Source: Halomonas sp. M4R1S46
Lineage (GTDB): Bacteria > Pseudomonadota > Gammaproteobacteria > Pseudomonadales > Halomonadaceae
Direction: 5' to 3'
Length of the DNA stretch: 64,000 bases
NCBI RefSeq assembly: GCF_025725685.1
Contig: NZ_CP107008.1
Location: 62,001 to 126,000 of the forward strand
Part shown: positions 1-7,157 of the stretch, piece after piece
Layout of the letters: the number at the start of each line of letters is the position of its first letter
Position numbering within the stretch: position 1 is the first letter of the stretch
Translations under genes and position numbers: made by a program
The notes under the pieces: generated by a model
Told to the model about the DNA's origin: nothing
What the model saw: only the letters and a program-made list of their open reading frames with translations
Databases searched by the model: none

Positions 1-351
1 GGGCTGTTCAAGACCGACTTCCTGCGCCGCTGCCATCGCATCCTGCGATCGGGCGGCGTGATGGTGCAGCAGAGCGAGTCGCCGCTGTATCACAGCGGCT
101 CGATCATCCGTGACCTGCGTCGCGACATGGGCGAGGCCGGCTTCGACAGCGTGGCCACGCTGCCCTTTCCCCAGCCGGTCTACCCCTCGGGCTGGTGGAG
201 CGTGACCCTGGCCGGCAAGGCCGCCGACGTCACGAGCTTCCGGGAGGCCGCCGCGGCGGCCTCCGAGATGCCCCTCGAGTACTATACCGCCGCGGCCCAT
301 CGCGGGGCCCTGGCGCTGCCGCCCTTTATGCGCCGGCTGCTGGAAGACTGA
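1..351 (+). CDS. speE: Spermidine synthase (polyamine aminopropyltransferase), C-terminal part
   Basis: The window opens inside this gene; the last 116 codons are present and the reading frame is open from base 1. The family transfers an aminopropyl group from decarboxylated S-adenosylmethionine to putrescine in the cytosol. The visible part holds the end of the Rossmann-like methyltransferase fold (CHRILRSGG), the QQSESP segment and the conserved C-terminal PSGWWSVTLAGK strand typical of SpeE. The 5' end and active-site loop lie outside the window, so activity cannot be judged. A strong hairpin follows the stop codon. Confidence 0.85.
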   Translation, partial: GLFKTDFLRRCHRILRSGGVMVQQSESPLYHSGSIIRDLRRDMGEAGFDSVATLPFPQPVYPSGWWSVTLAGKAADVTSFREAAAAASEMPLEYYTAAAHRGALALPPFMRRLLED

Positions 352-371
352 CGGCAGAGCCGCTTTGCTGA

Positions 372-405
372 ACGACGCCCCCCGGCCACGGCCGGGGGGC
401 GTCGT
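372..405. terminator. Perfect 16-bp hairpin between convergent genes
   Basis: A GC-rich perfect inverted repeat (arms ACGACGCCCCCCGGCC and its complement, 2-base centre) lies between the stop of speE and the stop of the convergent membrane-protein gene. There is no clear T-run on either side, so it is probably a bidirectional hairpin terminator or mRNA 3' end stabiliser rather than a textbook intrinsic terminator. Confidence 0.6.
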
Positions 406-413
406 GTCGGGGG

Positions 414-905
414 TCACAGTCGCGGTTCGCGCTCCGGCACCGGCTCCGCCTGGCCGCCGGCCAGGTCGAGGGTCGGCTCGTCCTGGGGGCGCGGGCGGCG
501 CGGCGCCGGACGGGTCACCCGGGCGCTGCCGAGGACGGTGTCCTCGGTCTCCGCCGGTTGCGCCGCCGAGGTCCAGGCCTGCTCGGCGGCGTGCACCGCG
601 GGACGGCGCTCGAAGGAGCGGGTGACCACGGCGGCGGGGGCGAAGCCGGCGCGCTGGCCGGCCAGGTGGTAGGGCAGCAGCCACAGCTCGGCGAGCAGGC
701 GCAGCCCGATCATGGCCAGCAGCAGCGCACTGCCGCCCAGGGCGAGACGGGGGGCGGCGGCCAGCCAGCCGCTATCGGCGAGCCAGGGGGTCTGGGCGGC
801 CAGCCACAGGCCGCCGGCCATCAGCAGGCCGATCTGGAGGGCGGCGTGGCAGAACAGCAGGGTGCGTCGCGGCAGGGGATGACGGGGAAACAGGAAAGAC
901 CGCAT
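414..905 (-). CDS. Small membrane protein of unknown function
   Basis: 163 residues. I do not recognise the family. Two hydrophobic stretches (about residues 17-35 and 50-72) look like membrane helices, followed by a hydrophilic Pro/Arg/Glu-rich tail of about 85 residues that would be cytoplasmic or periplasmic. The ATG at 905 is preceded by a good GGAGGA ribosome site. It stands alone, convergent to speE and divergent from the host-attachment-family gene. No catalytic motif is visible. Confidence 0.6.
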   Translation of the reverse strand: MRSFLFPRHPLPRRTLLFCHAALQIGLLMAGGLWLAAQTPWLADSGWLAAAPRLALGGSALLLAMIGLRLLAELWLLPYHLAGQRAGFAPAAVVTRSFERRPAVHAAEQAWTSAAQPAETEDTVLGSARVTRPAPRRPRPQDEPTLDLAGGQAEPVPEREPRL

Positions 906-1130
906 GGGGAATCCTCCGGGGCGGCGGGATGGGCGTGCCGGGCGATGGCACCAGCGATCCGGGCCGGTGGGCGGGCATCCTACCCCAGTCGACGGCCCGG
1001 CGGCAGTGTCCGCGGACGCCGACGCCGGGTGTCGCTCGACGCCGCCAGTTGACGCTCCGGGGGTGCCTTGCCAATGTTGAGAAGGCAGGCGGAGAGTCCT
1101 TCGCGTGCCTTTCAGCATCAAGGAGCGACT

Positions 1131-1559
1131 ATGACGACCTATATCGTGGTGGCCGATGCCGCCAGGGCTCGGGTCTTCACCCGGGATGCACTGAAGCTTG
1201 AAGAGAAGGATAGCCTGGTGCATGCCGAAGGGCGGCTGCACGAGGGCGATCTGGTGACCGACCGCAGCGGGGATGTCCACGAGTCGACATCCACGACGGC
1301 GCGCTCCGCCGGCGGCGAGAGCGTGGCGACCCAGCATCACGAGACGATCTTCGCCCGGGAGGTCGCCGATCGCCTCTATCGCGCCCGGGTCGAGAATACC
1401 CTGGATAAGCTGATCCTGGTCGCCCCCCCGCGCTTTCTCGGCCAGCTGCGTGACAAGCTCGATCCCCCCACCGCCAAGCTGGTGATCCATACCCTGTCCA
1501 AGGACCTCTCCAAGGCCAGCCTGGCCGATATCCAGGAGGCGGTGAGCGACCTGCGCTGA
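1131..1559 (+). CDS. Host-attachment-family protein
   Basis: 142 residues, matching the small soluble family annotated as 'protein required for attachment to host cells', first named in Agrobacterium. Diagnostic features are the N-terminal strand YIVVADAARARVF, the polar middle and the C-terminal LILVAPPRFLGQLRDKL segment, which resembles an eRF1/Rossmann-like fold. The biochemical role is unknown and the host-attachment name is historical; in free-living halophiles a general stress role is more plausible, but that is inference. Start chosen at the ATG with AGGAG eight bases upstream. A weak TTGACG box lies around 1048. Confidence 0.75.
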   Translation: MTTYIVVADAARARVFTRDALKLEEKDSLVHAEGRLHEGDLVTDRSGDVHESTSTTARSAGGESVATQHHETIFAREVADRLYRARVENTLDKLILVAPPRFLGQLRDKLDPPTAKLVIHTLSKDLSKASLADIQEAVSDLR

Positions 1560-1642
1560 CCCGCCCCTTTCCCGACGCTCCCGCCGGGGGGCCGCCCGGC
1601 CCCGCGGCGGCTCGAAGCCCCGTCGCGACCCGTCCGGCAGGC

Positions 1643-2569
1643 TCAGGAATAGTGGGGAAGGTCGATCTGGTCGCTGCGGCGGATGCCCTCGGTCATCTGC
1701 CGGCAGAGCTTGAGGAACTCGCGCATGCCGGGCGCCAGGTACTTGTGACGGTGCCAGATGAAGGCGAACTGGCGGCTCAGGTCGAGTTCGGGGGTGGGAA
1801 TCGGCACCAGGCTGCCGCGGCGGAAGGCATCGCGCAGGGCCAGCTTGGAGACGCAGCCGATGCCCAGCCCGGACTCCACGGCGCGCTTGATGCCCTCGGT
1901 GTGTTCCAGCTCGAGCAGGGTGTTGAAGCGGCCGCGCCGGTGCCGCGCGGCCTGCTCCAGGGTCAGGCGGGTGCCGGAGCCCTGCTCGCGCATGATCCAG
2001 GCTTCGCGCAGCAGCCGGTCGAGCTCCACCGGCCCCTGGTCGGCCAGGGGATGGCGGGGCGAGCAGAACACCGCCAGCTCGTCCTCGACCCAGGGCTGGG
2101 TGATGACGTCGTCGTCCTCGCACTGCCCCTCGATCAGGCCCAGATCCAGCTCGTGGTGGCGCACCCCCTCGATGATGGTGCGGGTGTTGCGCACCTGCAG
2201 GCGGATACGGCTGCCCGGGTGATGCTGCATGAAGTCGCTGATCAGCAGGGTGGCCAGGTAGTTGCCGATGGTCAGGGTGGCGCCCACGTCGAGGGTGCCG
2301 ATGCCCTGTTGACCGCGCAGCAACTCCTCCACCTCCTCGGCGCGGTCGAGCAGGGCCACGGCCTTGGGCAGCAGCTGGAAGCCCAGGGCATTGAGCTTGA
2401 GGCGCTTGCCGATGCGGTCGAGCAGGCGGCAGTCGAACTGGCGCTCGAGCTCCGCCAGGGCGGTGCTGGCGGCGGACTGGGACAGTGCCAGGGCACGGGC
2501 GGCATGGGAGACGCTCTCGTGCTGGGCCACGGCCACGAACACCTCGAGCTGGCGCAGGGTATAGCGCAT
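1643..2569 (-). CDS. finR: LysR-family regulator, FinR-type
   Basis: 308 residues, the usual LysR length. An N-terminal winged HTH (residues 1-60, LRQLEVFVAVAQHESVSHAA) is followed by a substrate-binding-like effector domain (about 90-295). The gene is divergent from fpr with a 143-bp shared intergenic region. In Pseudomonas putida FinR is the LysR activator encoded beside fpr and needed for its induction by redox stress; the same arrangement here supports that role. Assignment rests on synteny and family, so a CysB-like metabolic regulator is a less likely alternative. Start ATG 2569 with GAG upstream. Confidence 0.8.
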   Translation of the reverse strand: MRYTLRQLEVFVAVAQHESVSHAARALALSQSAASTALAELERQFDCRLLDRIGKRLKLNALGFQLLPKAVALLDRAEEVEELLRGQQGIGTLDVGATLTIGNYLATLLISDFMQHHPGSRIRLQVRNTRTIIEGVRHHELDLGLIEGQCEDDDVITQPWVEDELAVFCSPRHPLADQGPVELDRLLREAWIMREQGSGTRLTLEQAARHRRGRFNTLLELEHTEGIKRAVESGLGIGCVSKLALRDAFRRGSLVPIPTPELDLSRQFAFIWHRHKYLAPGMREFLKLCRQMTEGIRRSDQIDLPHYS

Positions 2570-2675
2570 CCGGCGATCTCCATGAGGACATATCGGTAGT
2601 ATAGATAAGCTTTATCCATACAATCCATTTAACAGATATTGTCGCGTCTCTTAGAATCAGCTGCAAAGCATATCG

Positions 2676-2689
2676 ACGCATTTATGCGT
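2676..2689. promoter_or_regulatory. 14-bp palindrome in the finR-fpr intergenic region
   Basis: ACGCAT-TT-ATGCGT is a perfect inverted repeat 24 bases upstream of the fpr start codon, inside the AT-rich shared promoter region. It could be an operator for the divergent LysR regulator or a hairpin in the fpr leader. LysR sites often sit further upstream, so the leader-hairpin reading is equally possible. Confidence 0.35.
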
Positions 2690-2712
2690 TTCTGGAATAT
2701 ATAGGAGCCGGC

Positions 2713-3489
2713 ATGAGCAAGTTCGCCCTGGAAGAAGTCCTCAGCGTCCATCACTGGAACGATACCCTGTTCAGCTTCAAGACCACCCGGGAGCGCAGCC
2801 TGCGCTTCAAGAACGGCCAGTTCGTGATGATCGGCCTCGAGGTCGACGGCAAGCCGCTGATGCGGGCCTACTCCATCGCCAGCCCCAACTACGAGGATCA
2901 CCTGGAGTTCTTCAGCATCAAGGTGCCCGACGGCCCCCTGACCTCGCGCCTCCAGCACCTCAAGGTTGGCGACCAGATCATGGTCAGCCGCAAGCCCACC
3001 GGCACCCTGGTCACCGACGACCTGCTGCCGGGGCGTAACCTCTACCTGCTCTCCACCGGCACCGGGCTGGCGCCGTTCATGAGCCTGATCCAGGATCCCG
3101 AGGCCTACGAGCGCTTCGAGAAGATCGTGGTGGTGCACGGCGTGCGTTCCGTGAGCGAGCTGGCCTATGCCGACTTCATCACCAAGGAGCTGCCGGCGCA
3201 TGAATATCTGGGCGAGGAGATCAGCGAGAAGCTGGTCTACTACCCCACGGTGACTCGGGAGGAGTTCCACACCACGGGGCGCCTGACCGACCATATCCGC
3301 AGCGGCAAGCTCGCCGAGGACACCGGCCTGCCGGCCCTGGACCCCAAGCAGGATCGCGCCATGATCTGCGGCAGCCCGGCGATGCTCGACGACACCAGCG
3401 ACCTGCTCGACGAGCTCGGCTTCAATATCTCGCCGCGCATGGGCGAGCCCGGTGACTACGTGATCGAGCGTGCCTTCGTCGAGAAATGA
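2713..3489 (+). CDS. fpr: Ferredoxin/flavodoxin--NADP+ reductase
   Basis: 258 residues, the normal length for the bacterial Fpr subclass. It carries one FAD and moves electrons between NADPH and ferredoxin or flavodoxin in the cytosol. The FAD-binding RAYS motif is at residues 51-54, the nucleotide-binding GTGLAPF at 116-122, CGSPAML near the C-terminus, and the chain ends with an aromatic-containing AFVEK tail. It is divergent from finR and preceded by AGGAG. It might also supply electrons for oxidative-stress defence or cluster repair; no dedicated ferredoxin gene is adjacent. Confidence 0.92.
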   Translation: MSKFALEEVLSVHHWNDTLFSFKTTRERSLRFKNGQFVMIGLEVDGKPLMRAYSIASPNYEDHLEFFSIKVPDGPLTSRLQHLKVGDQIMVSRKPTGTLVTDDLLPGRNLYLLSTGTGLAPFMSLIQDPEAYERFEKIVVVHGVRSVSELAYADFITKELPAHEYLGEEISEKLVYYPTVTREEFHTTGRLTDHIRSGKLAEDTGLPALDPKQDRAMICGSPAMLDDTSDLLDELGFNISPRMGEPGDYVIERAFVEK

Positions 3490-3513
3490 GCGACCCGGCT
3501 TCGCCGGGAGCGA

Positions 3514-3541
3514 TAAGCCGTAAGCTTGAAGCTGGAAGAGA
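3514..3541. repeat. Degenerate heptamer tandem repeat (4 units)
   Basis: Four consecutive 7-base units (TAAGCCG, TAAGCTT, GAAGCTG, GAAGAGA) run directly into the fpr terminator. The period and the AGC core match related heptamers at 3605-3618, 25692-25713 and 34074-34178 elsewhere in the window, which suggests one repeat family placed at gene 3' ends. Confidence 0.45.
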
Positions 3542-3571
3542 AGACCCCCGTGGCCAGGCTACGGGGGTCTT
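3541..3571 (+). terminator. Intrinsic terminator of fpr
   Basis: An 11-bp perfect stem (AAGACCCCCGT and its complement) around a 9-base loop is followed by TTCCGTTT. It closes the fpr transcript before the GntR-family gene. Confidence 0.75.
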
Positions 3572-3679
3572 CCGTTTGCAGCGGCTGGTAGTACGCTGAC
3601 TGGCTTCGAGCGTCGAGCTTATGGCCCCCGGCCAAGCCTGCTAGAATTCCCGCCTTCATGTCCCCTACAAGGCATTGCC

Positions 3680-4459
3680 GTGCTGTCCCTGCTGGCCGAT
3701 CGCATCTCCCGACACCTCGAGCAGTCCCCCAGGTCGCCCAAGTATCTGTGCATGCGTGATGCCATCATCGAGCTGATCGTCGAGGGATGGCTACCGGAAG
3801 GGACGCGGCTGCCCACCGAGCAGGAACTGGCCGCCGCCCTGCCGCTGAGCCTGGGGACCGTGCAGAAGGCCCTGCGCGACCTGGTGGAAAGTGGTGAGCT
3901 CTATCGTCAGCGTCGCTTGGGCACCTTCGTCGCCGGCGGCGACCATCGACGCGAGATCACCACGCCGGCCTTCGGCTTCCTGCGTCCCGACGGGACCCGG
4001 GTCCGCATGGTCTTCATCCGGCTGCTCAAGCGTGAACGGCTCACCCGCCAGGGGGCCTGGAGCGAGTTGCTGGGCGACGGCCCGAGCGGCCACGTGCGCC
4101 TGGTGCGGCAGGACCGCATCGACGGGGCCTTCGACTGTCATACCGAGATCTACCTGCGAGGCGACATGGCCGGCTCCCTGCTCGAGATGCCGGCCGAGGC
4201 CCTGGAGCACGAGAGCGTGCTGCCCCTGCTCGAGGCCCGGGGGCGGCTGACGGTCAGCCACGCCGAGAACCGGGTGCGCCTGGTGCGCCTGCCCAAGGCC
4301 GCGGCCCGGGTCATGCTGCCCGACCTGGCCGAGACACCGCCCCTGGGGTTGCGCCTCGAGACCCTCTATCGGCTGGCCGACGACATCACCGTCGCCTGGC
4401 AGATCATGCACATTCCCGCCAACGACTACCGCCTCTCCCTGCGCACCCAGCTGCGCTAG
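3680..4459 (+). CDS. GntR-family regulator with UTRA (HutC-type) domain
   Basis: 259 residues beginning at a GTG. An N-terminal winged helix (about residues 20-85, KYLCMRDAIIELIVEGWLPEGTRLPTE split over two helices) binds DNA; residues 100-255 match a UTRA effector domain of the HutC subfamily, which senses small metabolites. The gene lies directly upstream of the Rieske-oxygenase operon on the same strand, and a 16-bp perfect palindrome at that operon's promoter is a candidate binding site. It may therefore add a second control layer to the catabolic cluster. Effector unknown. Confidence 0.82.
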   Translation: MLSLLADRISRHLEQSPRSPKYLCMRDAIIELIVEGWLPEGTRLPTEQELAAALPLSLGTVQKALRDLVESGELYRQRRLGTFVAGGDHRREITTPAFGFLRPDGTRVRMVFIRLLKRERLTRQGAWSELLGDGPSGHVRLVRQDRIDGAFDCHTEIYLRGDMAGSLLEMPAEALEHESVLPLLEARGRLTVSHAENRVRLVRLPKAAARVMLPDLAETPPLGLRLETLYRLADDITVAWQIMHIPANDYRLSLRTQLR

Positions 4460-4547
4460 CCATGTGACCCCCTCGCGTCACGGGACCGTCTCGTCTGTCG
4501 GGCCGACGCCCAGGTGGGCGGACCCGGGTGTATCGGGCTGTCCGCCA

Positions 4548-4563
4548 AATACTATATAGTATT
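4548..4563. promoter_or_regulatory. 16-bp perfect palindrome, candidate GntR operator
   Basis: AATACTATATAGTATT is fully self-complementary and overlaps the first bases of the -35 box (TTGACA, 4562-4567) of the Rieske operon promoter. Its position fits a repressor site. The neighbouring GntR/UTRA protein is the obvious candidate ligand, but the core reads AC...GT rather than the GT...AC more common for that family, so the assignment is tentative. Confidence 0.5.
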
Positions 4564-4589
4564 GACAGGATGAGCGGCCCGCCTATACT
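4562..4589 (+). promoter_or_regulatory. Sigma70-type promoter of the Rieske-oxygenase operon
   Basis: TTGACA at 4562-4567 and TATACT at 4584-4589 are separated by 16 bases, a near-consensus match. Transcription would start near 4596, a few bases before the IclR-type operator at 4602-4631. Confidence 0.75.
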
Positions 4590-4601
4590 GGGGCGCATTG
4601 G

Positions 4602-4631
4602 ATCAAATAATAAATATGGTTTCTTATTTGA
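4602..4631 (+). promoter_or_regulatory. IclR-regulon operator, site A
   Basis: This 30-base AT-rich element starts ATCAAATAATAAA and contains perfect 8-bp arms TCAAATAA (4603-4610) and TTATTTGA (4624-4631). Nearly the same sequence follows the promoters at 9827 and 15798. It lies just downstream of the predicted transcription start, 47 bases before the first gene, a position suited to repression. Binding by the IclR protein encoded at 15979 is inferred from the shared motif in front of that gene. Confidence 0.7.
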
Positions 4632-4678
4632 GCCGACCAGGGATGACCCATCACTCCCCGATCGATGAGGAACACGTC

Positions 4679-4996
4679 ATGAGTTGGACCCCCGTCTGCA
4701 AGACCGACCAGGTGCAGGAAGACTTTCCCTATTCCGCGAAGATCGACGGCAAGGAGATCGGCGTCTATGTGCTCGATGGCGAGTACTACGCCCTCGAGGA
4801 CGTCTGCCCCCACGCCTATGCCCTGCTGTCCCAGGGCTTCGTCGAGGACGGCCAGGTGGAGTGCCCGCTCCACGAGGCCACCTTCGACATCAAGAGTGGC
4901 AAGTGCCTGCGCGAGCCGGCCGATCGTGACCTCCACGTCTATCCGGTGCGGATCATCGACGACGAGGTTCAACTGCAGGTGAGCGAGGAGAGCTAA
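4679..4996 (+). CDS. Rieske-type [2Fe-2S] ferredoxin (oxygenase electron carrier)
   Basis: 105 residues. The Rieske ligands are Cys43-x-His45 and Cys62-x2-His65, in a compact domain like the ferredoxins of three-component ring-hydroxylating oxygenases. It would carry electrons from the reductase encoded at 7158 to the oxygenase at 5359. It is the first gene of the operon, starts at ATG with GAGG upstream, and its stop is three bases from the next start. No signal peptide, so cytosolic. Confidence 0.88.
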   Translation: MSWTPVCKTDQVQEDFPYSAKIDGKEIGVYVLDGEYYALEDVCPHAYALLSQGFVEDGQVECPLHEATFDIKSGKCLREPADRDLHVYPVRIIDDEVQLQVSEES

Positions 4997-4999
4997 GGC

Positions 5000-5305
5000 A
5001 TGGCCCAGCAAGACTACAACCCCCAACTGAAGACCTGGCAGCGCATCATCCCCTCCAGCGAGCCCGGCCAGGGCCACATCGAGGTGCCGGGCGGCTTCGC
5101 CAACCCCGTCTGGCAGACCCGCCAGAGCGTGCCGGGCCCCTTCGAACTGGAACTGGTGGAGGCCCTCGAGGAGGTGTTCGCCGAGGGAGTGACCGAGCTG
5201 GACGCCCTGGTCGACGGCCTCAATGCGCGCGATCGCCATGACCGCAACGGCCATGCCTGGACCCAGGAAAGCTTCCTTCGGGAGATGGCGGTCCTGGGGC
5301 AGTAA
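5000..5305 (+). CDS. Small protein with recombinase-like helix-turn-helix segment
   Basis: 101 residues. The first 50 are polar and Pro-rich (EVPGGFANPVWQTRQ), with no known motif. Residues 65-100 (LVDGLNARDRHDRNGHAW, then FLREMAVLG) resemble the short HTH of serine recombinases (LNARG..T..G..W), but there is no resolvase catalytic domain. Placed between the ferredoxin and oxygenase genes with three bases to the former, it is surely co-translated with them. It may bind the oxygenase components or act as a small regulator; function unknown. Confidence 0.7.
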   Translation: MAQQDYNPQLKTWQRIIPSSEPGQGHIEVPGGFANPVWQTRQSVPGPFELELVEALEEVFAEGVTELDALVDGLNARDRHDRNGHAWTQESFLREMAVLGQ

Positions 5306-5358
5306 GCCCCCGGTTGCCGACGTTCACGCCTTCGCACAATCAACAACGAGGTCGAGTC

Positions 5359-6390
5359 ATGACTAGTGCATCCTCCGTCGACAGCGCCGTCCAGGACTAC
5401 CTGGACAATGGTCTGTGTTCCCTCTGGTATCCCGTCGCCGCCAGCTGGGAGGTCGGCAGCAACCCCGTCGGCATCACCCGCCTGGGCGAGAACCTGGTGC
5501 TGTGGCGCGGCCATGACGGCACCCTGCATGCCGTCGAGGACCGCTGCCCCCACCGCGGCGCCCGCCTCTCCAAGGGCTGGAATCTGGGCGACCGCCTGGC
5601 CTGCTGGTATCACGGGGTCGAGGTCAACGGCGAGGGCGAGGTCTGCGATGTCCCGGCGATCAGCAATAGCCCGCTGGTCGGCCAGCCCTGTGTGCGGCGC
5701 TACCCCATCCAGGAGGCCCACGGCGCCATCTTCGTCTACTTCGGCACCACCCCCGACGAGGAACCCAGCGAGCTCGAGCTGCCCGAGCAGCTGACCGACA
5801 CCGAGACCTACGGCCACTTCCTGTGCACCGCCACCTGGAAGTGCAACTACCAGTACGCCGTCGACAACGTCATGGACCCCATGCACGGCACCTACCTGCA
5901 TTCGGATTCGCACTCCATGGCCGAGGGCGACCGCCAGGCCGAGATGGTGCTCGAGCCCACCGAGAGCGGCTTCATCTTCAAGAAGACCGGCCAGACCGGG
6001 GTCAACTTCGACTGGGTGGAATACGGCAACACCGGGGCCCTGTGGCTGCGCCTGTCGATCCCCTATCAGCAGCGCTTCGGCCCGGGCGGCCCGTTCTGGA
6101 TCGTCGGCATGGCCGTGCCCGAGGACAAGGACAACACCCGAGTGTTCTTCTGGCGGGTGCGCAAGGTCGATGGCTGGCAGCGTCAGGTGTGGCGCTTCTT
6201 CTACCGCACCAAGCTCGAACGGCTGCACTGGGACGTCCTGGAGCAGGATCGCATCATCCTCGAGAACCTGGCGCCCGACGCCCGTCATCACGAGAACCTC
6301 TACCAGCACGACGTGGGCCTCTCAAGGCTGCGCCGGGTGATGCTGGAGATGGCCAAGAAGCAGCTGGCCGCGCGCCAGCAGGCGGCCTGA
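5359..6390 (+). CDS. Rieske non-heme iron oxygenase, alpha subunit (no beta subunit)
   Basis: 343 residues, the size of single-subunit (alpha3) oxygenases such as phthalate dioxygenase or vanillate O-demethylase rather than the 430-450 residue alpha/beta type. Rieske ligands are Cys63-x-His65 and Cys82-x2-His85. The mononuclear iron motif D-x2-H-x4-H is Asp173, His176 and His181 (MDPMHGTYLH). It would insert oxygen into, or demethylate, an aromatic or heteroaromatic acid. The ATG at 5359 is chosen over one 45 bases upstream because GAGG precedes it. Substrate cannot be read from sequence. Confidence 0.88.
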   Translation: MTSASSVDSAVQDYLDNGLCSLWYPVAASWEVGSNPVGITRLGENLVLWRGHDGTLHAVEDRCPHRGARLSKGWNLGDRLACWYHGVEVNGEGEVCDVPAISNSPLVGQPCVRRYPIQEAHGAIFVYFGTTPDEEPSELELPEQLTDTETYGHFLCTATWKCNYQYAVDNVMDPMHGTYLHSDSHSMAEGDRQAEMVLEPTESGFIFKKTGQTGVNFDWVEYGNTGALWLRLSIPYQQRFGPGGPFWIVGMAVPEDKDNTRVFFWRVRKVDGWQRQVWRFFYRTKLERLHWDVLEQDRIILENLAPDARHHENLYQHDVGLSRLRRVMLEMAKKQLAARQQAA

Positions 6391-6391
6391 G

Positions 6392-7147
6392 ATGGCGCAG
6401 ATGCTTTCCGGCAAGCGCATCCTGGTGACCGGCGCCGCGCGCGGCCTGGGGCGCAGCGTCGCCGAGGCCGCCGCCGCCGAGGGCGCCCGGCTGGTGATCA
6501 GCGACATCCTCGAGGCCGAGTTGGAGCAGACCGCCGCGGCGCTGCGCGAGGGCGGCGCCGAGGTCGAGGCGCATGTCATCGACCAGGCCGACCCCGCCTC
6601 CATCGAGGCGGGCATGGCCCGCCTCGCCGACGGCGGCCCCCTGGACGGGCTGGTCAACAACGCCGCCATCGCCACCGGCGTCGGCGGCGAGACGCTGATG
6701 GACTACGACATGGCCCTCTGGGACAAGGTGATGACGGTCAACGTGCGCGGTGCCTGGCTGATGACCCGGGCCGCCGTGCCGCTGTTCGAGGCGGCCGGCG
6801 GCGGCCGAGTGGTCAACCTGGCCTCGGACACCGCCCTGTGGGGCGCGCCCAGGCTGATGGCCTATGTGGCCAGCAAGGGCGCGGTGATCGCCATGACCCG
6901 CGCCATGGCCAGGGAACTCGGCGAGCGCGAGATCGGTGTCAACGCCGTCGCCCCGGGGCTGACCCACTGCGAGGCCACCGAGTATGTCCCCCAGGAGCGC
7001 TACGACTTCTATGCCCAGGGCCGAGCCCTGAAACGCGAACAGCAGCCCGACGACGTGGACGGCACCATCCTCTACCTGCTGTCGGACTGGTCGACCTTCG
7101 TCACCGGGCAGGTGATCCCGGTCAACGGCGGCTTCGTCTTCAACTGA
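6392..7147 (+). CDS. Short-chain dehydrogenase/reductase
   Basis: 251 residues, a classical SDR. The NAD-binding TGAARGLG sits near residues 14-21, NNAA at about 88-91, the catalytic Ser in NLASD, and the Tyr-x3-Lys pair in AYVASKGA. The start follows the oxygenase stop by one base, so the two are translationally linked. In Rieske systems such an enzyme usually oxidises the cis-dihydrodiol or alcohol product with NAD+. Chain ends VNGGFVFN, typical of the family. Confidence 0.87.
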   Translation: MAQMLSGKRILVTGAARGLGRSVAEAAAAEGARLVISDILEAELEQTAAALREGGAEVEAHVIDQADPASIEAGMARLADGGPLDGLVNNAAIATGVGGETLMDYDMALWDKVMTVNVRGAWLMTRAAVPLFEAAGGGRVVNLASDTALWGAPRLMAYVASKGAVIAMTRAMARELGEREIGVNAVAPGLTHCEATEYVPQERYDFYAQGRALKREQQPDDVDGTILYLLSDWSTFVTGQVIPVNGGFVFN

Positions 7148-7157
7148 GGTGGTGCAC

